The position numbers and the translations under genes were made by a program. A stretch of 64,000 nt of DNA, taken from the NCBI RefSeq assembly GCF_000472505.1, contig NZ_AWZR01000007.1, positions 186,001 to 250,000 on the forward strand. The letters run 5' to 3'. Below, piece after piece: positions 1 through 13,007 of this stretch. How positions within the stretch are numbered: position 1 is the stretch's first letter; the number at the start of each line of letters is the position of its first letter. Below the pieces are notes generated by a model. That model did not search any database. It was not told the DNA's origin and saw only the letters and a list, made by a program, of their open reading frames with translations. The DNA is from Luteimonas sp. J29. Lineage in GTDB: Bacteria; Pseudomonadota; Gammaproteobacteria; Xanthomonadales; Xanthomonadaceae.

Positions 1-111
1 CTCGAGCTCCCGCACCCGCCGCCGGAGAGCGGCCACCGACACCAGCGCCACGACCAGCAGCACCGGCATGGCGAGCACGGCCAGCGCCAGCAGGGTCAGC
101 AGTCCTTCCAT
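1..111 (-). CDS. DUF2339-type membrane protein, N-terminal fragment
   Basis: Only the first 37 codons are inside the window; the gene runs off the left edge. The peptide starts MEGLLTLLALAVLAMPVLLV, a single hydrophobic segment, and then turns into a basic stretch (LRRRVRELE) that looks like the start of a coiled coil. This is the usual N-terminus of the large multi-pass DUF2339 membrane proteins, whose function is unknown. It lies just beyond the gapA terminator on the same strand. The family call rests on a short N-terminus and is an inference. Confidence 0.5.
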   Translation of the reverse strand, partial: MEGLLTLLALAVLAMPVLLVVALVSVAALRRRVRELE

Positions 112-170
112 CGCGTCCTCCCCGCGCGCCCTGCGCAGGCGCAACGCCGGCCACATTAGCCGGACGGATG

Positions 171-205
171 CCGAAAACAAGGAGCCCCGCCAGGGGCGGG
201 GCTCC
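171..205 (-). terminator. Rho-independent terminator of gapA
   Basis: Perfect 11-bp stem GGAGCCCCGCC / GGCGGGGCTCC (181-191 with 195-205) with a 3-nt loop. On the minus strand it is followed by TTGTTTT (complement of 171-180). It begins 26 bases after the gapA stop codon, so it ends the gapA transcript before the DUF2339 gene. This is one of the two clearest intrinsic terminators in the window. Confidence 0.9.
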
Positions 206-230
206 GGTATCGCCTGCGGCTACCGCCGGC

Positions 231-4036
<3,806 letters not shown>

Positions 4037-4092
4037 GCCGGTATCCTTTCCGTCATGTGCCGCCGGTTACCACCGACGCCTGCCGGTAATGA

Positions 4093-4890
4093 TCAGCGCT
4101 CGCGGCTTCTCGCGATCTCCAGCGCCGCCTTCAGCGTCCCGTACTGGACAAGCTGGGCATCCAACCGCCTGCTGTTGCTGAAGGCCACGCGTCCGTAGTA
4201 CGCCATGTCGTTGCGCAACGCCTCGATCTGCTGCGCGTAGTACTGCAGCTGCCTCTGCGCATTCTCCATCTCCGCTGCCTGCGCCGCCTGCAGCTGTTCA
4301 ATCGCGTTGCTGTTGCGCGCGAGCCTTCCGCGCTCATCCGGCCTCGCGCTCGCACTGTCCCGCTGCAGCTTGGCGATCTCCCGGTCGTTGTCCTGGATCT
4401 TGCCGATCACATCCACCAGGAAGTTGTGCCTGCGGTTGTCCAGGCGGACCATCTTCGCGCAGGCTTCGTACTGCTTCTCCCGGGCCGCGTTGACACGCCC
4501 GGGTCCAAACCCGCCGCCCCCTCCGACCAGCGTGAGCAGACCACCACCGGAGGGACTGCCGCAGCGCTGCCCCAGAAACGCATCTTCCGTGCGGCGCTCG
4601 ATGTTGGTGTCGCGGGGGCCCGGATCCCACCCCGGCTTCAGGCCGTCGAGCTGCTGTTCGCGGATGTCCCGCAGCTGCGCCTCGAGCTGCTGGACCTGCT
4701 GGAAGATCTGGCGCAGCTGGTTGGTCTCGTCCCGATACATCTGTGCGTACTGCTGGGCCCAGGCGAACCGGTTGGTGTTGATGTGAAGCGCGTCCGTGAC
4801 GGGCGTCTGCGCCGCAACCGGGCAGGCCAGGGACAGGCCGAGAAGGAGCGCGACTGCGGCGAGTGCAGTTCTGGGGAATGTCGGACTCAT
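4093..4890 (-). CDS. virB5: T4SS pilus-tip protein VirB5
   Basis: 265 residues from the ATG at 4890, which has an AAGGAG ribosome site seven bases upstream; an upstream in-frame start would put a long basic stretch before the signal peptide. A Sec signal peptide (about residues 1-26, ending VAAQ) leads to a mostly helical, Gln-rich protein with heptad-like stretches (LRQIFQQVQQLEAQLRDI, and IEQLQAAQAAEMENAQRQ). VirB5 proteins sit at the tip or surface of the T4SS pilus. The gene lies 16 bases after virB4 and before virB6. A glycine-rich loop near residue 115 looks flexible. Confidence 0.82.
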   Translation of the reverse strand: MSPTFPRTALAAVALLLGLSLACPVAAQTPVTDALHINTNRFAWAQQYAQMYRDETNQLRQIFQQVQQLEAQLRDIREQQLDGLKPGWDPGPRDTNIERRTEDAFLGQRCGSPSGGGLLTLVGGGGGFGPGRVNAAREKQYEACAKMVRLDNRRHNFLVDVIGKIQDNDREIAKLQRDSASARPDERGRLARNSNAIEQLQAAQAAEMENAQRQLQYYAQQIEALRNDMAYYGRVAFSNSRRLDAQLVQYGTLKAALEIARSRER

Positions 4891-4906
4891 CGGAAGCTCC
4901 TTATCC

Positions 4907-7462
4907 TCATCCTGTGGACTCTCGTGACCGTCCAACCTCGACGAACTGCGGGCGCGAGACCTGTGGCGTACCCCCGGATTGGCCCGGGGCCGAGTTGCGT
5001 TCGCTCGCCTCCGACCGCTCACCAGTGCGACCGGAGCCCTTCCTCTCCCGATAGAACAAGGGCAGCCAGTCGTCCGGGGCCAAGCCGTCCGGGACAGTAC
5101 CCTGCCTCGCGGCTACCTCGGCGAGGATCCGGTGCATGATCGCGATGTTGCCGGTGTTCGCCGAGATCACCGCCAACGCGTCATCCAGCCCGCGCAAGTT
5201 GAGCTGGCAGACGGCGGACGCATGCCCCTGCTTGACCAGGAACGTCCGGGAGCGTTCGTCAAGCCCCTTGACCACATCGAACTCGGCCTCGGTCAGCTTG
5301 AGTCCATCGATGTAGTCCTTGCGAGAGGCATTCGGGTTGGGCAGGAGCACCATAGTTGCGGTCTGCTCGATCAGCGCGGCCGAAATGTCGCTGGACAGCG
5401 CGTCCTCCGGGCTCTGCGTGGCGAAGATCCCGAAGCCGTTCTGCTTGCGGATGGTCTTCTGCTTGTTCTTGGCAAACTCCTTGAGACCGCCGCCGCCGTC
5501 GAGGATCTTCCAGAATTCGTCCATCACGTAGATCAACCGACGGCCGTCGATCATCTGCTCCAGCCGGTGGAGCAGGTAGTTGATGACGGGCACCCGCACC
5601 TCCGGATTGTCGATAAGATCCGTGTAGTCGAAACCGATGATGCTGGCTCGCTCCAGGTCGATGGTGTCGGCCGGGTTGTCGAAGACCCAGCCGAGCGCAT
5701 GCCCAGCGGTCCACCTGCGCAACCGGGCGTACAAACCGTCGTCACCCATGTTGGGCAAGCTCTTTCGCAGGTTGGACAGGGTCCGCAGGTGCATCGGCAT
5801 GTCCATTACGCCGTCGACGGCACGATGGATGTCCTCGTCCTCCCGCGCGCTGTAGCGCTCCTTTCCTGCCAATACCTTCACGAGACCTGCCAGGAACTGC
5901 GTGTTCGATTCGTTACGCTCGCACTGGAAGGGGTTGAACCCGGTGGGCGCACCGTTCTCGAGGGCCAGATAGTTGCCGCCGCAAGCGCGCACGAAGATCT
6001 CGGCGCCACGGTCCTTGTCGAAGAAGAAGATCGTCGGGCACGGATCGAACTTCTGCACCTGGCTCAGCAGGAAGTTGATGAGTGCGGTCTTGCCGGTCCC
6101 GGACTTTCCAATCACCATCGTATTGGCGATGGCCTTCTCATCAAGCGAATCTTCTGCAGGATGGGTGGCGTGGAAGTTGAAGTAGTATGGCTGTCCGTTG
6201 GTTGTCTGAAGCACTGTCACGCACTCGCCCCATGGATTGCGATCACGCTTTCCCGAGGCGAAGCTGTGCAGCGGCGAAAGACCAAGAAAGTTCAGCGAGC
6301 TGACGTTGGCAAGGCGCGTCCGGCACGACCAGTTCCCGGGCAACTGGGAATAGAACGCAGAGCACACCGCCAGGTCTTCGCGCGCAGACACGAACCCGGC
6401 ATTCGACAGTTCGGCGCGGGCACGGGCGATGTTCTGCGCCAGCTGCTCCTGGCTGTCGGCATACAGGGCCATGACGAAGTGGTACTCGCCGAGCACGAAA
6501 CTGCCGGAGGCCACCTGGTCCATGGCGTGGTCGAGTTCCGCAATCTGGCTGACCGCCTTGTCGCCGGACGAGATCATCATCCCCTTGGTGCGGTCGAGCA
6601 CCCGCAGCGCGTCCTGCCGCCCCATCGGGCTGAACGAATGGGTGATCACGTACTCGAAGTCGAGGTACTTGAGCCCGTTGAGGATGCCCGGCCAGGTCCC
6701 GTCGCAGTATTCCTTGATGTTGAGGATCGCGCCGAAGACGTTTCGTCCTTCCGGAGTTCGGATGAGGAACTCGCCCGTCCGGCTGGAGAAGACGTGCCGA
6801 CTGACCGCCAGGTAATCGTGGACCGGCGCAGCAAGGGCAGGCACGGGTTCGTCGATGCGGTTGAGGACGAATCCGAAATGCTCGAGGACCTCGGAGAAGA
6901 CAACCCCATTGTCCGCCTCGTACAGGCCGAGCCGTACAGGGGCATAGTCCTTGAGAACGGCCTCGACGTTGCCGGCGAGCTCCATCAGCTTGGCGACCGA
7001 CTGGTCCTGCTGTGCCTGGAGTACGCCCAGATCCCACGAACGTTCAACCAGCCGCTTCCCGACCACGATCGGACGGTAGAGCATTGTCAGGTAGAGCTCG
7101 TTGCGCATGCTCCGCTGCGACGACAGCATGCCGAAGTAATGGTCCGACAGCACCTGGTTGAACCGGGCGTCGAATCGCCCCATGGACTCGATGCCCCCAC
7201 GCCGCCGCAGGTCATGCACCCAGAAGGCAACGTTGACGAAGTCCGGGGCGCGGAGGGACTGGAGCATCCGGTTGAACGTGTCGTGGCGATGCTCGATCTC
7301 CCATTCTTCCCGACCGACGAACGGCAGTCCGTCCAATCGCCACGTCATCAGGAAGTCCCCGCCCGTGGTCTTCACGACGTGCCGCGAGACATGGGACGAT
7401 AGCGGGATCAGGCCCGCAATCGGCGCGTCGGCAACAAGTCTTCGTGGCTCAGCGGCAGGCAT
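4907..7462 (-). CDS. virB4: T4SS ATPase VirB4
   Basis: 851 residues. An N-terminal VirB4/CagE domain precedes the ATPase core: Walker A IGKSGTGKTAL (about 451-461) and Walker B LIYVMDEF (DE at 648-649), with a later ATQSPEDAL stretch typical of the family. VirB4 energises pilus assembly and substrate transfer at the cytoplasmic face of the inner membrane. The last 40 or so residues form a charged Ser/Arg/Gly-rich tail of low complexity. The start overlaps the end of virB3 by 14 bases, indicating coupled translation. Confidence 0.95.
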   Translation of the reverse strand: MPAAEPRRLVADAPIAGLIPLSSHVSRHVVKTTGGDFLMTWRLDGLPFVGREEWEIEHRHDTFNRMLQSLRAPDFVNVAFWVHDLRRRGGIESMGRFDARFNQVLSDHYFGMLSSQRSMRNELYLTMLYRPIVVGKRLVERSWDLGVLQAQQDQSVAKLMELAGNVEAVLKDYAPVRLGLYEADNGVVFSEVLEHFGFVLNRIDEPVPALAAPVHDYLAVSRHVFSSRTGEFLIRTPEGRNVFGAILNIKEYCDGTWPGILNGLKYLDFEYVITHSFSPMGRQDALRVLDRTKGMMISSGDKAVSQIAELDHAMDQVASGSFVLGEYHFVMALYADSQEQLAQNIARARAELSNAGFVSAREDLAVCSAFYSQLPGNWSCRTRLANVSSLNFLGLSPLHSFASGKRDRNPWGECVTVLQTTNGQPYYFNFHATHPAEDSLDEKAIANTMVIGKSGTGKTALINFLLSQVQKFDPCPTIFFFDKDRGAEIFVRACGGNYLALENGAPTGFNPFQCERNESNTQFLAGLVKVLAGKERYSAREDEDIHRAVDGVMDMPMHLRTLSNLRKSLPNMGDDGLYARLRRWTAGHALGWVFDNPADTIDLERASIIGFDYTDLIDNPEVRVPVINYLLHRLEQMIDGRRLIYVMDEFWKILDGGGGLKEFAKNKQKTIRKQNGFGIFATQSPEDALSSDISAALIEQTATMVLLPNPNASRKDYIDGLKLTEAEFDVVKGLDERSRTFLVKQGHASAVCQLNLRGLDDALAVISANTGNIAIMHRILAEVAARQGTVPDGLAPDDWLPLFYRERKGSGRTGERSEASERNSAPGQSGGTPQVSRPQFVEVGRSRESTG

Positions 7463-7763
7463 GTTGGCGGAACCCTTTCCGGTAGCTGTTCGGGGCGAAC
7501 ACCCACATGCCCTTGTGGTAGACCCGGTTCCGCACCTTCACGCGGAACCTCAGCCTCAAGCCGAGCAGGCGGAAGATCATTTCGTCGCGCCGGGCCATCT
7601 GCCGCATGACGAGCACCACCACTGGTAGCAGGACGATGAAGTACGGGTGGATGTAGAACGCGAGTAGCAGGCAGCTGCCGCCGGCGATCGTGAACGGCAC
7701 GTACGGCACGCCCATGAACATGGGCGGCCGCGTGCAGCCACGGAAGACGATGTCCTTGCGCAT
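7449..7763 (-). CDS. virB3: T4SS inner-membrane protein VirB3
   Basis: 104 residues, the usual VirB3 size. Two hydrophobic segments (about residues 15-36 and 38-54) are followed by a basic cytoplasmic tail. VirB3 works with VirB4 at the inner membrane and is sometimes fused to it; here the two are separate but overlap by 14 bases. It begins one base after the virB2 stop. Confidence 0.9.
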   Translation of the reverse strand: MRKDIVFRGCTRPPMFMGVPYVPFTIAGGSCLLLAFYIHPYFIVLLPVVVLVMRQMARRDEMIFRLLGLRLRFRVKVRNRVYHKGMWVFAPNSYRKGFRQHACR

Positions 7764-7764
7764 G

Positions 7765-8151
7765 TCAGCACATCATCCCGACGATGCCGATCCAGCCATT
7801 CCCCTCCAACGCGACTCCACCGTTGTCTGCGAGCAGCATGCGCGAGATCTGCGCCGCGGCACCAATGAGGAATCCTCCGATCAAGACCGGTGCGACATCG
7901 CTGATGCGCTTGTGGTTGAACGCGATCTGGTAGCCGGCGAAGATCACCGCGATGGTGACGATGGCCACGGAGGCGATGTTGAGCAGCCCTGTGATGCTGG
8001 TGAAGAAGCTGTTGACCTTTCCGGCCGCATCGACGCTGCCGGGGGCGGCCAGCGCGAGGCCCGGCATGGCCACGACCATGGCGGCAATGGTCCTGGCGGG
8101 CAGGCTGCCCGGGGCAAAGATCGAAGTGGGGATGCGATGTGCATGGTTCAT
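7765..8151 (-). CDS. virB2: T4SS major pilin VirB2
   Basis: 128 residues. A long prepilin leader ends near ALAAPG (about residue 35). Two hydrophobic helices follow (NIASVAIVTIAVIFAGYQIAF and VAPVLIGGFLIGAAAQISRML), joined by a short basic loop (NHKRI), the classic VirB2 arrangement. A C-terminal extension (NGGVALEGNGWIGIVGMMC) ends in a Cys. After processing it forms the pilus shaft or an inner-membrane pilin pool. It lies between virB1 and virB3 as expected. Confidence 0.88.
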   Translation of the reverse strand: MNHAHRIPTSIFAPGSLPARTIAAMVVAMPGLALAAPGSVDAAGKVNSFFTSITGLLNIASVAIVTIAVIFAGYQIAFNHKRISDVAPVLIGGFLIGAAAQISRMLLADNGGVALEGNGWIGIVGMMC

Positions 8152-8201
8152 GGTTCCGTTCCCTGGTTGATTGCGACGAGCCGTCGGCTCCGGGACCTCG
8201 T

Positions 8202-9023
8202 TCAGAACACGAAAGCTGCGTCCCTTGACGCCGTTGGCGTGCTGGTTGCCGAGTTTCCTTGCAGGGCACCCGCCGTCGGCGGCGACGGATGCGCAGGAGG
8301 TGGTACGACGTCAGCGGCTGGCGCCACCGGACGCATTGGCGGCGCCCCGCGTGGCTGCAGGTACACCGGGCCCGAGGCTTCCGACGGGAACGCCGGCACG
8401 CTGTTCCGGGTCGCGAGCTGTGGCACATCGATCGCCACGCCACCGGGCTCGGGATCGACTGCCACGGCCGGCCCCTGGATGCGGCGCTCAAGCAGCGACG
8501 CCCGTTCCGCTTGGCCACGGCGCTGGCCCGTTGGCGACGGACCGGATCCGGCCAGCGGAACGGGATCCGAACCGGGCGGGTCCTGACCCGCGCCATTCCA
8601 GGTGGCGAGGACCTTCTGCACGTATCCGTGTTGGAATCCGGTCCTGAAGTCACCGGAGTAGTAACAGCTCAATGCCTTGCCCCAGTCGCCCTTGGCGCGA
8701 TCGTGGCACTCGGCGAGGATCTTCGATCCGGCCTGCAGGTTGGCGCACACGTCGAAGGCACGTTCGTAGCTGTCCAGGCCATACGGTCGCAGATTGTGCC
8801 GGTTGACCTGCGCGATCCCGAGCGAGAAGTTGAACCCTCTTTTCTCCAGCATCCTCGCCGTCGCCACGGCTTCGTCGCGGTTGCGCGGCTGGCGCACGAG
8901 TCGTCCTCCAACCACGCCGATGGCATAAGGGTTGAAGCCGGACTCCACGCGCACGACATGGCGCATGACCTCTACCGGGACCGACAGGTCCGCGCAGGCC
9001 GCGAGCTCAAGCCCGGGCAGCAT
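8202..9023 (-). CDS. virB1: T4SS lytic transglycosylase VirB1
   Basis: 273 residues. The first 140 form an SLT-type lytic transglycosylase: the VRVESGFNPYAIGVV motif carries the catalytic Glu (near residue 27), followed by FSLGIAQVNRHNL and LSCYYSGDF. It opens the peptidoglycan for assembly of the secretion channel. No Sec signal is evident at the N-terminus (MLPGLELAACADLSVP); I recall the same short start in Xanthomonas VirB1 proteins. The C-terminal 130 residues are Pro/Ala-rich and probably disordered. A 70-base gap separates it from virB11. Confidence 0.9.
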   Translation of the reverse strand: MLPGLELAACADLSVPVEVMRHVVRVESGFNPYAIGVVGGRLVRQPRNRDEAVATARMLEKRGFNFSLGIAQVNRHNLRPYGLDSYERAFDVCANLQAGSKILAECHDRAKGDWGKALSCYYSGDFRTGFQHGYVQKVLATWNGAGQDPPGSDPVPLAGSGPSPTGQRRGQAERASLLERRIQGPAVAVDPEPGGVAIDVPQLATRNSVPAFPSEASGPVYLQPRGAPPMRPVAPAADVVPPPAHPSPPTAGALQGNSATSTPTASRDAAFVF

Positions 9024-9093
9024 GAACTGTCCCTCCCGGCACGCAGAGCCACGTCAAGTATCCGGCCGCGCAGTCTTCCATCTTCGTTCCCTC

Positions 9094-10134
9094 TCAGTGA
9101 CCCGCCATCCTCCGCTCCGGATCGAAGTCGATCCCTGTGATGCAGCGCCGGCCCGAATGCGCCTTGATATGCACCACGATATCGATCGTCATCATCAACA
9201 GCCGCTTGATGACGGAGAACTCGAGCCCGGAACCCTCCGCCGACGCCTTGATCATGAGCGCGAGCTGGTCCCAGGCCTGCGCCGTACTTCCTGCATGGCA
9301 GCTCGTGATCGAGCCGGGATGACCCGAGGCGCAGTTGCGGACGAAGTAGAAAGCCTCGTCGCCACGCAGTTCGGCAAGGATGATCCGGTCCGGCTTCATG
9401 CGCAGGCACGCCTCCATGCAGGTCTTGGCGGTGACGTTGCTCGCGCTCTGCCCGCCTTTGGAGTAGAGCAGGTGAACCACGTTGGGTTGTGGGATGAAAA
9501 GCTCTCGCGCATCCTCTATCGTCACCAGCCGCTCGCCGGCATCGATGTGGTTGACCAGTGACTTCATGAAGGTGGTTTTTCCGCTACCCGTGGCGCCCGC
9601 CACCACCACGTTCTTGCGGCACTGGACCGCCTGGCTGAAGAACTGCCGGTACTCGCCCGCACGCAGCAGTCCCTGGAGCTCGCGGTCCTGGCCGCTGACT
9701 TGCCCAGCGTCCCGCACGATTTCCGAGAAGAACCCGTCATCCTGGTACTGCTCCAGGGTCCTGCTGGACCGCGCCGGCAGGCGTATGGTGATTGAGACCT
9801 TGTTGGCATCGCAGGCTGGCGGAATCACGAACTGCGCCCGCTGCCCGGTCGGAAAGGTCAGGGACACCATGGGTTCGGCATCGGTGATGCGTTGGCCAGT
9901 GTTGCTCTCGTTCACGACCGAAGTGCAGAACTGCCGCGCGCGCTCGTAGGTGAGCGTCGGGACTTCCACCCGCTGCCAACCCCGTACCGTCTCGAGATAG
10001 AGCTCGCCTGGCCGGTTGATGCAAATCTCCGTCACGTCCGGCGATGACAGGTGCTCCGCGATGCCCAGCACCCGGTACTGGTACTCGAGGAATTCGCCGC
10101 TGATGTCCACCGTTCCGGGCTTTGTGCCATCCAT
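9094..10134 (-). CDS. virB11: T4SS hexameric ATPase VirB11
   Basis: 346 residues. An N-terminal domain (1-150) precedes a RecA-like core with Walker A GATGSGKTT (180-188), an Asp box (LVTIEDARELF), Walker B-like DRIILAELRGDEA and a His box ITSCHAGST. VirB11 forms a hexamer on the cytoplasmic face and switches the system between pilus building and substrate export. The ATG at 10134 has a GGAGAAGA ribosome site. The gene begins 14 bases after virB10. Confidence 0.96.
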   Translation of the reverse strand: MDGTKPGTVDISGEFLEYQYRVLGIAEHLSSPDVTEICINRPGELYLETVRGWQRVEVPTLTYERARQFCTSVVNESNTGQRITDAEPMVSLTFPTGQRAQFVIPPACDANKVSITIRLPARSSRTLEQYQDDGFFSEIVRDAGQVSGQDRELQGLLRAGEYRQFFSQAVQCRKNVVVAGATGSGKTTFMKSLVNHIDAGERLVTIEDARELFIPQPNVVHLLYSKGGQSASNVTAKTCMEACLRMKPDRIILAELRGDEAFYFVRNCASGHPGSITSCHAGSTAQAWDQLALMIKASAEGSGLEFSVIKRLLMMTIDIVVHIKAHSGRRCITGIDFDPERRMAGH

Positions 10135-10148
10135 GCATTCTTCTCCGG

Positions 10149-11348
10149 TCAGCGCAGCACGGCGGCGAAGTCGACGTCCTGGGCAACGTACACGTTGATC
10201 ATCGTGCCCTGGTTGATCGTCACGGTGGGCGGGCGCGCCATGTTTCGCTCAAGCGCAATATTCGCCATGCGCTCCAACGTCCTGGCGGTGTTGCTCTCGT
10301 AAGGGTTCTGTACCGCGACCCCATCAGTGAAAGCCGTGGATTGGGGTCCGTGCTTGGCGCCGGCATACTTGAATGCATCGCTGAGCATGCTGATCATCAG
10401 TGCGGACGAGATCCGCTGCCCCCAGTGCGCGCTGTAGTGACCCTCGTTCCCGGCTGATCCGAGCATGTCAACACCCGGACTGCTCATGTTGACGTCCAGG
10501 CCGTTGGGCGTAGTGATCCGGTCCCAGACCACCGCCGCGCGCCTCCCGACGATCGCGTCCGACTGGTATCGGCCCATCACCTTCGATCCACGTGGAAGCA
10601 GCAGCTTGCGTCCGTTCACGGAGTAGACGGGCTCGGTCACGATGCAGGATGTGAAGCCTGGCACGTCGGTAATGATGCGCGACTCGAGAATGCAGCGGAT
10701 GTACGTACCGCGGAGCAGCAGCGTGTCCGGGTTGTAGAGCGGTTGCGCGGTCGAACGCCGGCTGGCTCCGCTCGCAGCCGGCAGGGGCGGCGAGGCGGGG
10801 GGACCGCTCTCCATCGACATGATCCTGGCGTACTCCTCCGGCGTGACCCGGCCGGGTCCGGTGGCAACGTCTCCGCCACCGTGTATGCCGGTCACATCGA
10901 TTCTCCGACGATCAAGCAGCGAAGGGGCCCCGCTTCCAACCGGCCACGTCGGGTCGCTCGCGGACGCCGCAGCAGGCGTGTCCTGGACGACGGGAAGTGG
11001 CGGCAATTCAGGCTCCATCGCCACGGGAACGGTGCGCTCGGGTGGCAGGTCCGGCAATGCGGGGGCCTCCGGGATCACCAGCTGCTGCTGGACGCGCGCC
11101 GGGGTCGCCACCGGCTTGTCGGACATCGCGCTGTTGAATATGAGCACCGCCGTCACCAGCAGCAGCACGACCAGCCCAGACAGGAACAGCAGCGCCTTGC
11201 GGTTCAGCCGCTGGACCTCGGTGGAGCTGAGATAGGGGGCGGACGCGTCGAGGTCGGGCGCGCCCATTGCCTCGTGGCGCGCCCCGTATGGATTCCGGTG
11301 GGGAGGCACGTCATGCCCGCCGCCGGGCCCAGCGGTCGCCTCGCTCAT
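10149..11348 (-). CDS. virB10: T4SS core-complex protein VirB10
   Basis: 399 residues from ATG 11348, which has a strong GGAGGAG ribosome site. Layout: a cytoplasmic N-terminus (1-48), one transmembrane helix (ALLFLSGLVVLLLVTAVLIF, about 50-70), a Pro-rich periplasmic linker (LPDLPPERTVPVAMEPELPP), then the TrbI/VirB10 beta domain (about 190-399) with VPGFTSCIVTEPVYSVNGRK and LLPRGSKVMGRYQ. The last third contains the antenna that crosses the outer membrane. It links the inner-membrane ATPases to VirB7-VirB9. The start overlaps the virB9 stop by 4 bases (ATGA). Confidence 0.96.
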   Translation of the reverse strand: MSEATAGPGGGHDVPPHRNPYGARHEAMGAPDLDASAPYLSSTEVQRLNRKALLFLSGLVVLLLVTAVLIFNSAMSDKPVATPARVQQQLVIPEAPALPDLPPERTVPVAMEPELPPLPVVQDTPAAASASDPTWPVGSGAPSLLDRRRIDVTGIHGGGDVATGPGRVTPEEYARIMSMESGPPASPPLPAASGASRRSTAQPLYNPDTLLLRGTYIRCILESRIITDVPGFTSCIVTEPVYSVNGRKLLLPRGSKVMGRYQSDAIVGRRAAVVWDRITTPNGLDVNMSSPGVDMLGSAGNEGHYSAHWGQRISSALMISMLSDAFKYAGAKHGPQSTAFTDGVAVQNPYESNTARTLERMANIALERNMARPPTVTINQGTMINVYVAQDVDFAAVLR

Positions 11349-12112
11349 CGTTCGCTCCTCCTGCGCAGGCCCACCGCTTCGTCGCCGTGCCTCAGCACGA
11401 GATACGGATAGGTGCCGTGCACGATGATCGTGTCGCCTTCTACCGTCGTATTGACGATGAACTCGTCCCCGTTCTCGCGCTGGCGCCCGAATACCGCCGG
11501 GAAGTTGCCGCTGGGGAACCGCGTCCGCGCGCCCATCCGGATGTAGGTGAACTGCAGATCGTCGTAAACCGTCGAAGGGACCAGCCAGGTGGCGCCCTTG
11601 CGCCGGTACGCGACGTCGTACGCGAAGTGGTAGGTTCGACCGGGCTGCAGCCTCGTGCTGAGCTCGTACGGCTCCTCCGCCGGATCGTCTGCAACGGCGA
11701 AAGCGGCATCTCCTGGATACGTGAACCGGATGCGGTACTGGACCCCGGCCGCCTTGGCCTGTTCCAGCGCCCGCCAGTCGGTGGCGACCACTTTCAGTTC
11801 CAGCACGTACGTATGGACCGCGGTCCTGATCAGGAGGTTCGTGTCGACGTCGATGTCCCTGGGCTTCAGGTAGAACACATTGTCGCGCCGGTTCAGGTCC
11901 CAACCGGCGCTGAAGCCGGTGCTGTAATCGAGAATCTCCTCGTGCGGACTTAGCTCGATCTGGGTAGTAATGCCCAGTCCGGTCCGCACCTGGTAGATGC
12001 GATCCGGTTCGTACGCGTACTCGTCCAGCGGCTGCGCCTTCGCCATCGCGGCGACGACGCAGAGGCAAACCAGTGCCGCGGCGCGCAGCGCGCAGGCCAG
12101 CACCCGGCTCAC
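11345..12112 (-). CDS. virB9: T4SS outer-membrane core protein VirB9
   Basis: 255 residues. GTG start with a GGGAGG ribosome site; it overlaps the virB8 stop by 4 bases (GTGA). A signal peptide (about 1-26, ending AKAQ) precedes the VirB9/CagX fold, with the N-terminal pattern IYQVRTGLGITTQIELSPHE and a C-terminal VirB7-binding region (DDLQFTYIRMGARTRFPSGN). VirB9 joins VirB7 and VirB10 in the outer-membrane core ring. Confidence 0.94.
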   Translation of the reverse strand: MSRVLACALRAAALVCLCVVAAMAKAQPLDEYAYEPDRIYQVRTGLGITTQIELSPHEEILDYSTGFSAGWDLNRRDNVFYLKPRDIDVDTNLLIRTAVHTYVLELKVVATDWRALEQAKAAGVQYRIRFTYPGDAAFAVADDPAEEPYELSTRLQPGRTYHFAYDVAYRRKGATWLVPSTVYDDLQFTYIRMGARTRFPSGNFPAVFGRQRENGDEFIVNTTVEGDTIIVHGTYPYLVLRHGDEAVGLRRRSER

Positions 12113-12990
12113 TGCAAGCCTCCCGGCGACGCCAAGGTGGGCTCGTCGCCCGCCACGGGCACGTGACCCGCGGGCGCGATCGTACCGCCCTCGCCGTGCC
12201 CGTGGCCCCGCGATCCGGGCGCGATGATCTCTTGCGGACCAGGGAACACGGGCTCGGGGGCCGGCGGAACGCCGTAGTCGTTGTCCACCCGGTAGTCGGT
12301 GACGAGAAACCCCAGCGGATTGAGCAGCCGATCCCGCTCGTCGAACTTCAGGTCCGGATCGTAGATGAACTCCATGGTCGCGATCTTGCCGTCCATGACC
12401 TGGCTGCTTCCGTCAAGCTTGTTGAAGAGGCTGCGCTGGAAGCGCACCGTCGCGCCGCGCGGAGGCCTTCCCTGCGTCCCGGGAATGAGCGAAATGCTGA
12501 GTATGCGGATCCTGATTGCGAACTTGTTTCCGTACTGGTTGTAGGGCCGCCGCGGATTCGACTCCGCGTGCAACGTACGGAACGCGGGCGCCACGCGGGC
12601 GCCAGCCATCGCCAGCGTCTGGCGCCAGTTCTGCTGTCCGATGATGCCGGTATCGTACGATTCCCGTGCCAGCACGAACTGCGCGACGTTGCTCTTGTTG
12701 ACGGCCTCCTGCGTCGTGATCGCCGGATCCTGGAAGTCGCCGACGAGGCGCGCGACCGTCGCGGTCCCTGTATAGGGATCCGCCATGACCAGGTACGGAA
12801 CCTTTTCCTTCAGCGGCAGGAGATGGAAGTAGCCGGCCATCAGGACCATGGCCATGGCCATGGCCACACCAGCCACCAGCCACGCGCGGCGCTCGCTTCT
12901 TCCTGCGCGCTCTGCAAGCGACAGCTCGTAGTTCACGCCGCGCGCGACCACCGCGTTCACCGCCTGCGTTGCCCTCTTCTTCCCGAACAT
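12109..12990 (-). CDS. virB8: T4SS assembly factor VirB8
   Basis: 293 residues from ATG 12990; the open frame extends to a TTG at 13011, which would overlap virB7. MFGKKR is a more typical start. A short cytoplasmic N-terminus is followed by one transmembrane helix (AWLVAGVAMAMAMVLMAGYF) and the NTF2-like VirB8 periplasmic domain (to about residue 235, including YNQYGNKFAIRIRILSIS). The tail is Pro/Gly/His-rich. VirB8 nucleates assembly at the inner membrane. It directly follows virB7. Confidence 0.92.
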   Translation of the reverse strand: MFGKKRATQAVNAVVARGVNYELSLAERAGRSERRAWLVAGVAMAMAMVLMAGYFHLLPLKEKVPYLVMADPYTGTATVARLVGDFQDPAITTQEAVNKSNVAQFVLARESYDTGIIGQQNWRQTLAMAGARVAPAFRTLHAESNPRRPYNQYGNKFAIRIRILSISLIPGTQGRPPRGATVRFQRSLFNKLDGSSQVMDGKIATMEFIYDPDLKFDERDRLLNPLGFLVTDYRVDNDYGVPPAPEPVFPGPQEIIAPGSRGHGHGEGGTIAPAGHVPVAGDEPTLASPGGLQ

Positions 12991-13007
12991 CCCTGTTCCC
13001 GTCCGCC

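Noticed and set aside
4979..7402. 807-codon open frame on the plus strand opposite virB4
   Set aside because: Its sequence has the composition of antisense translation in GC-rich DNA (many Val/His/Gln/Arg, no family pattern), whereas virB4 on the other strand has clear ATPase motifs.
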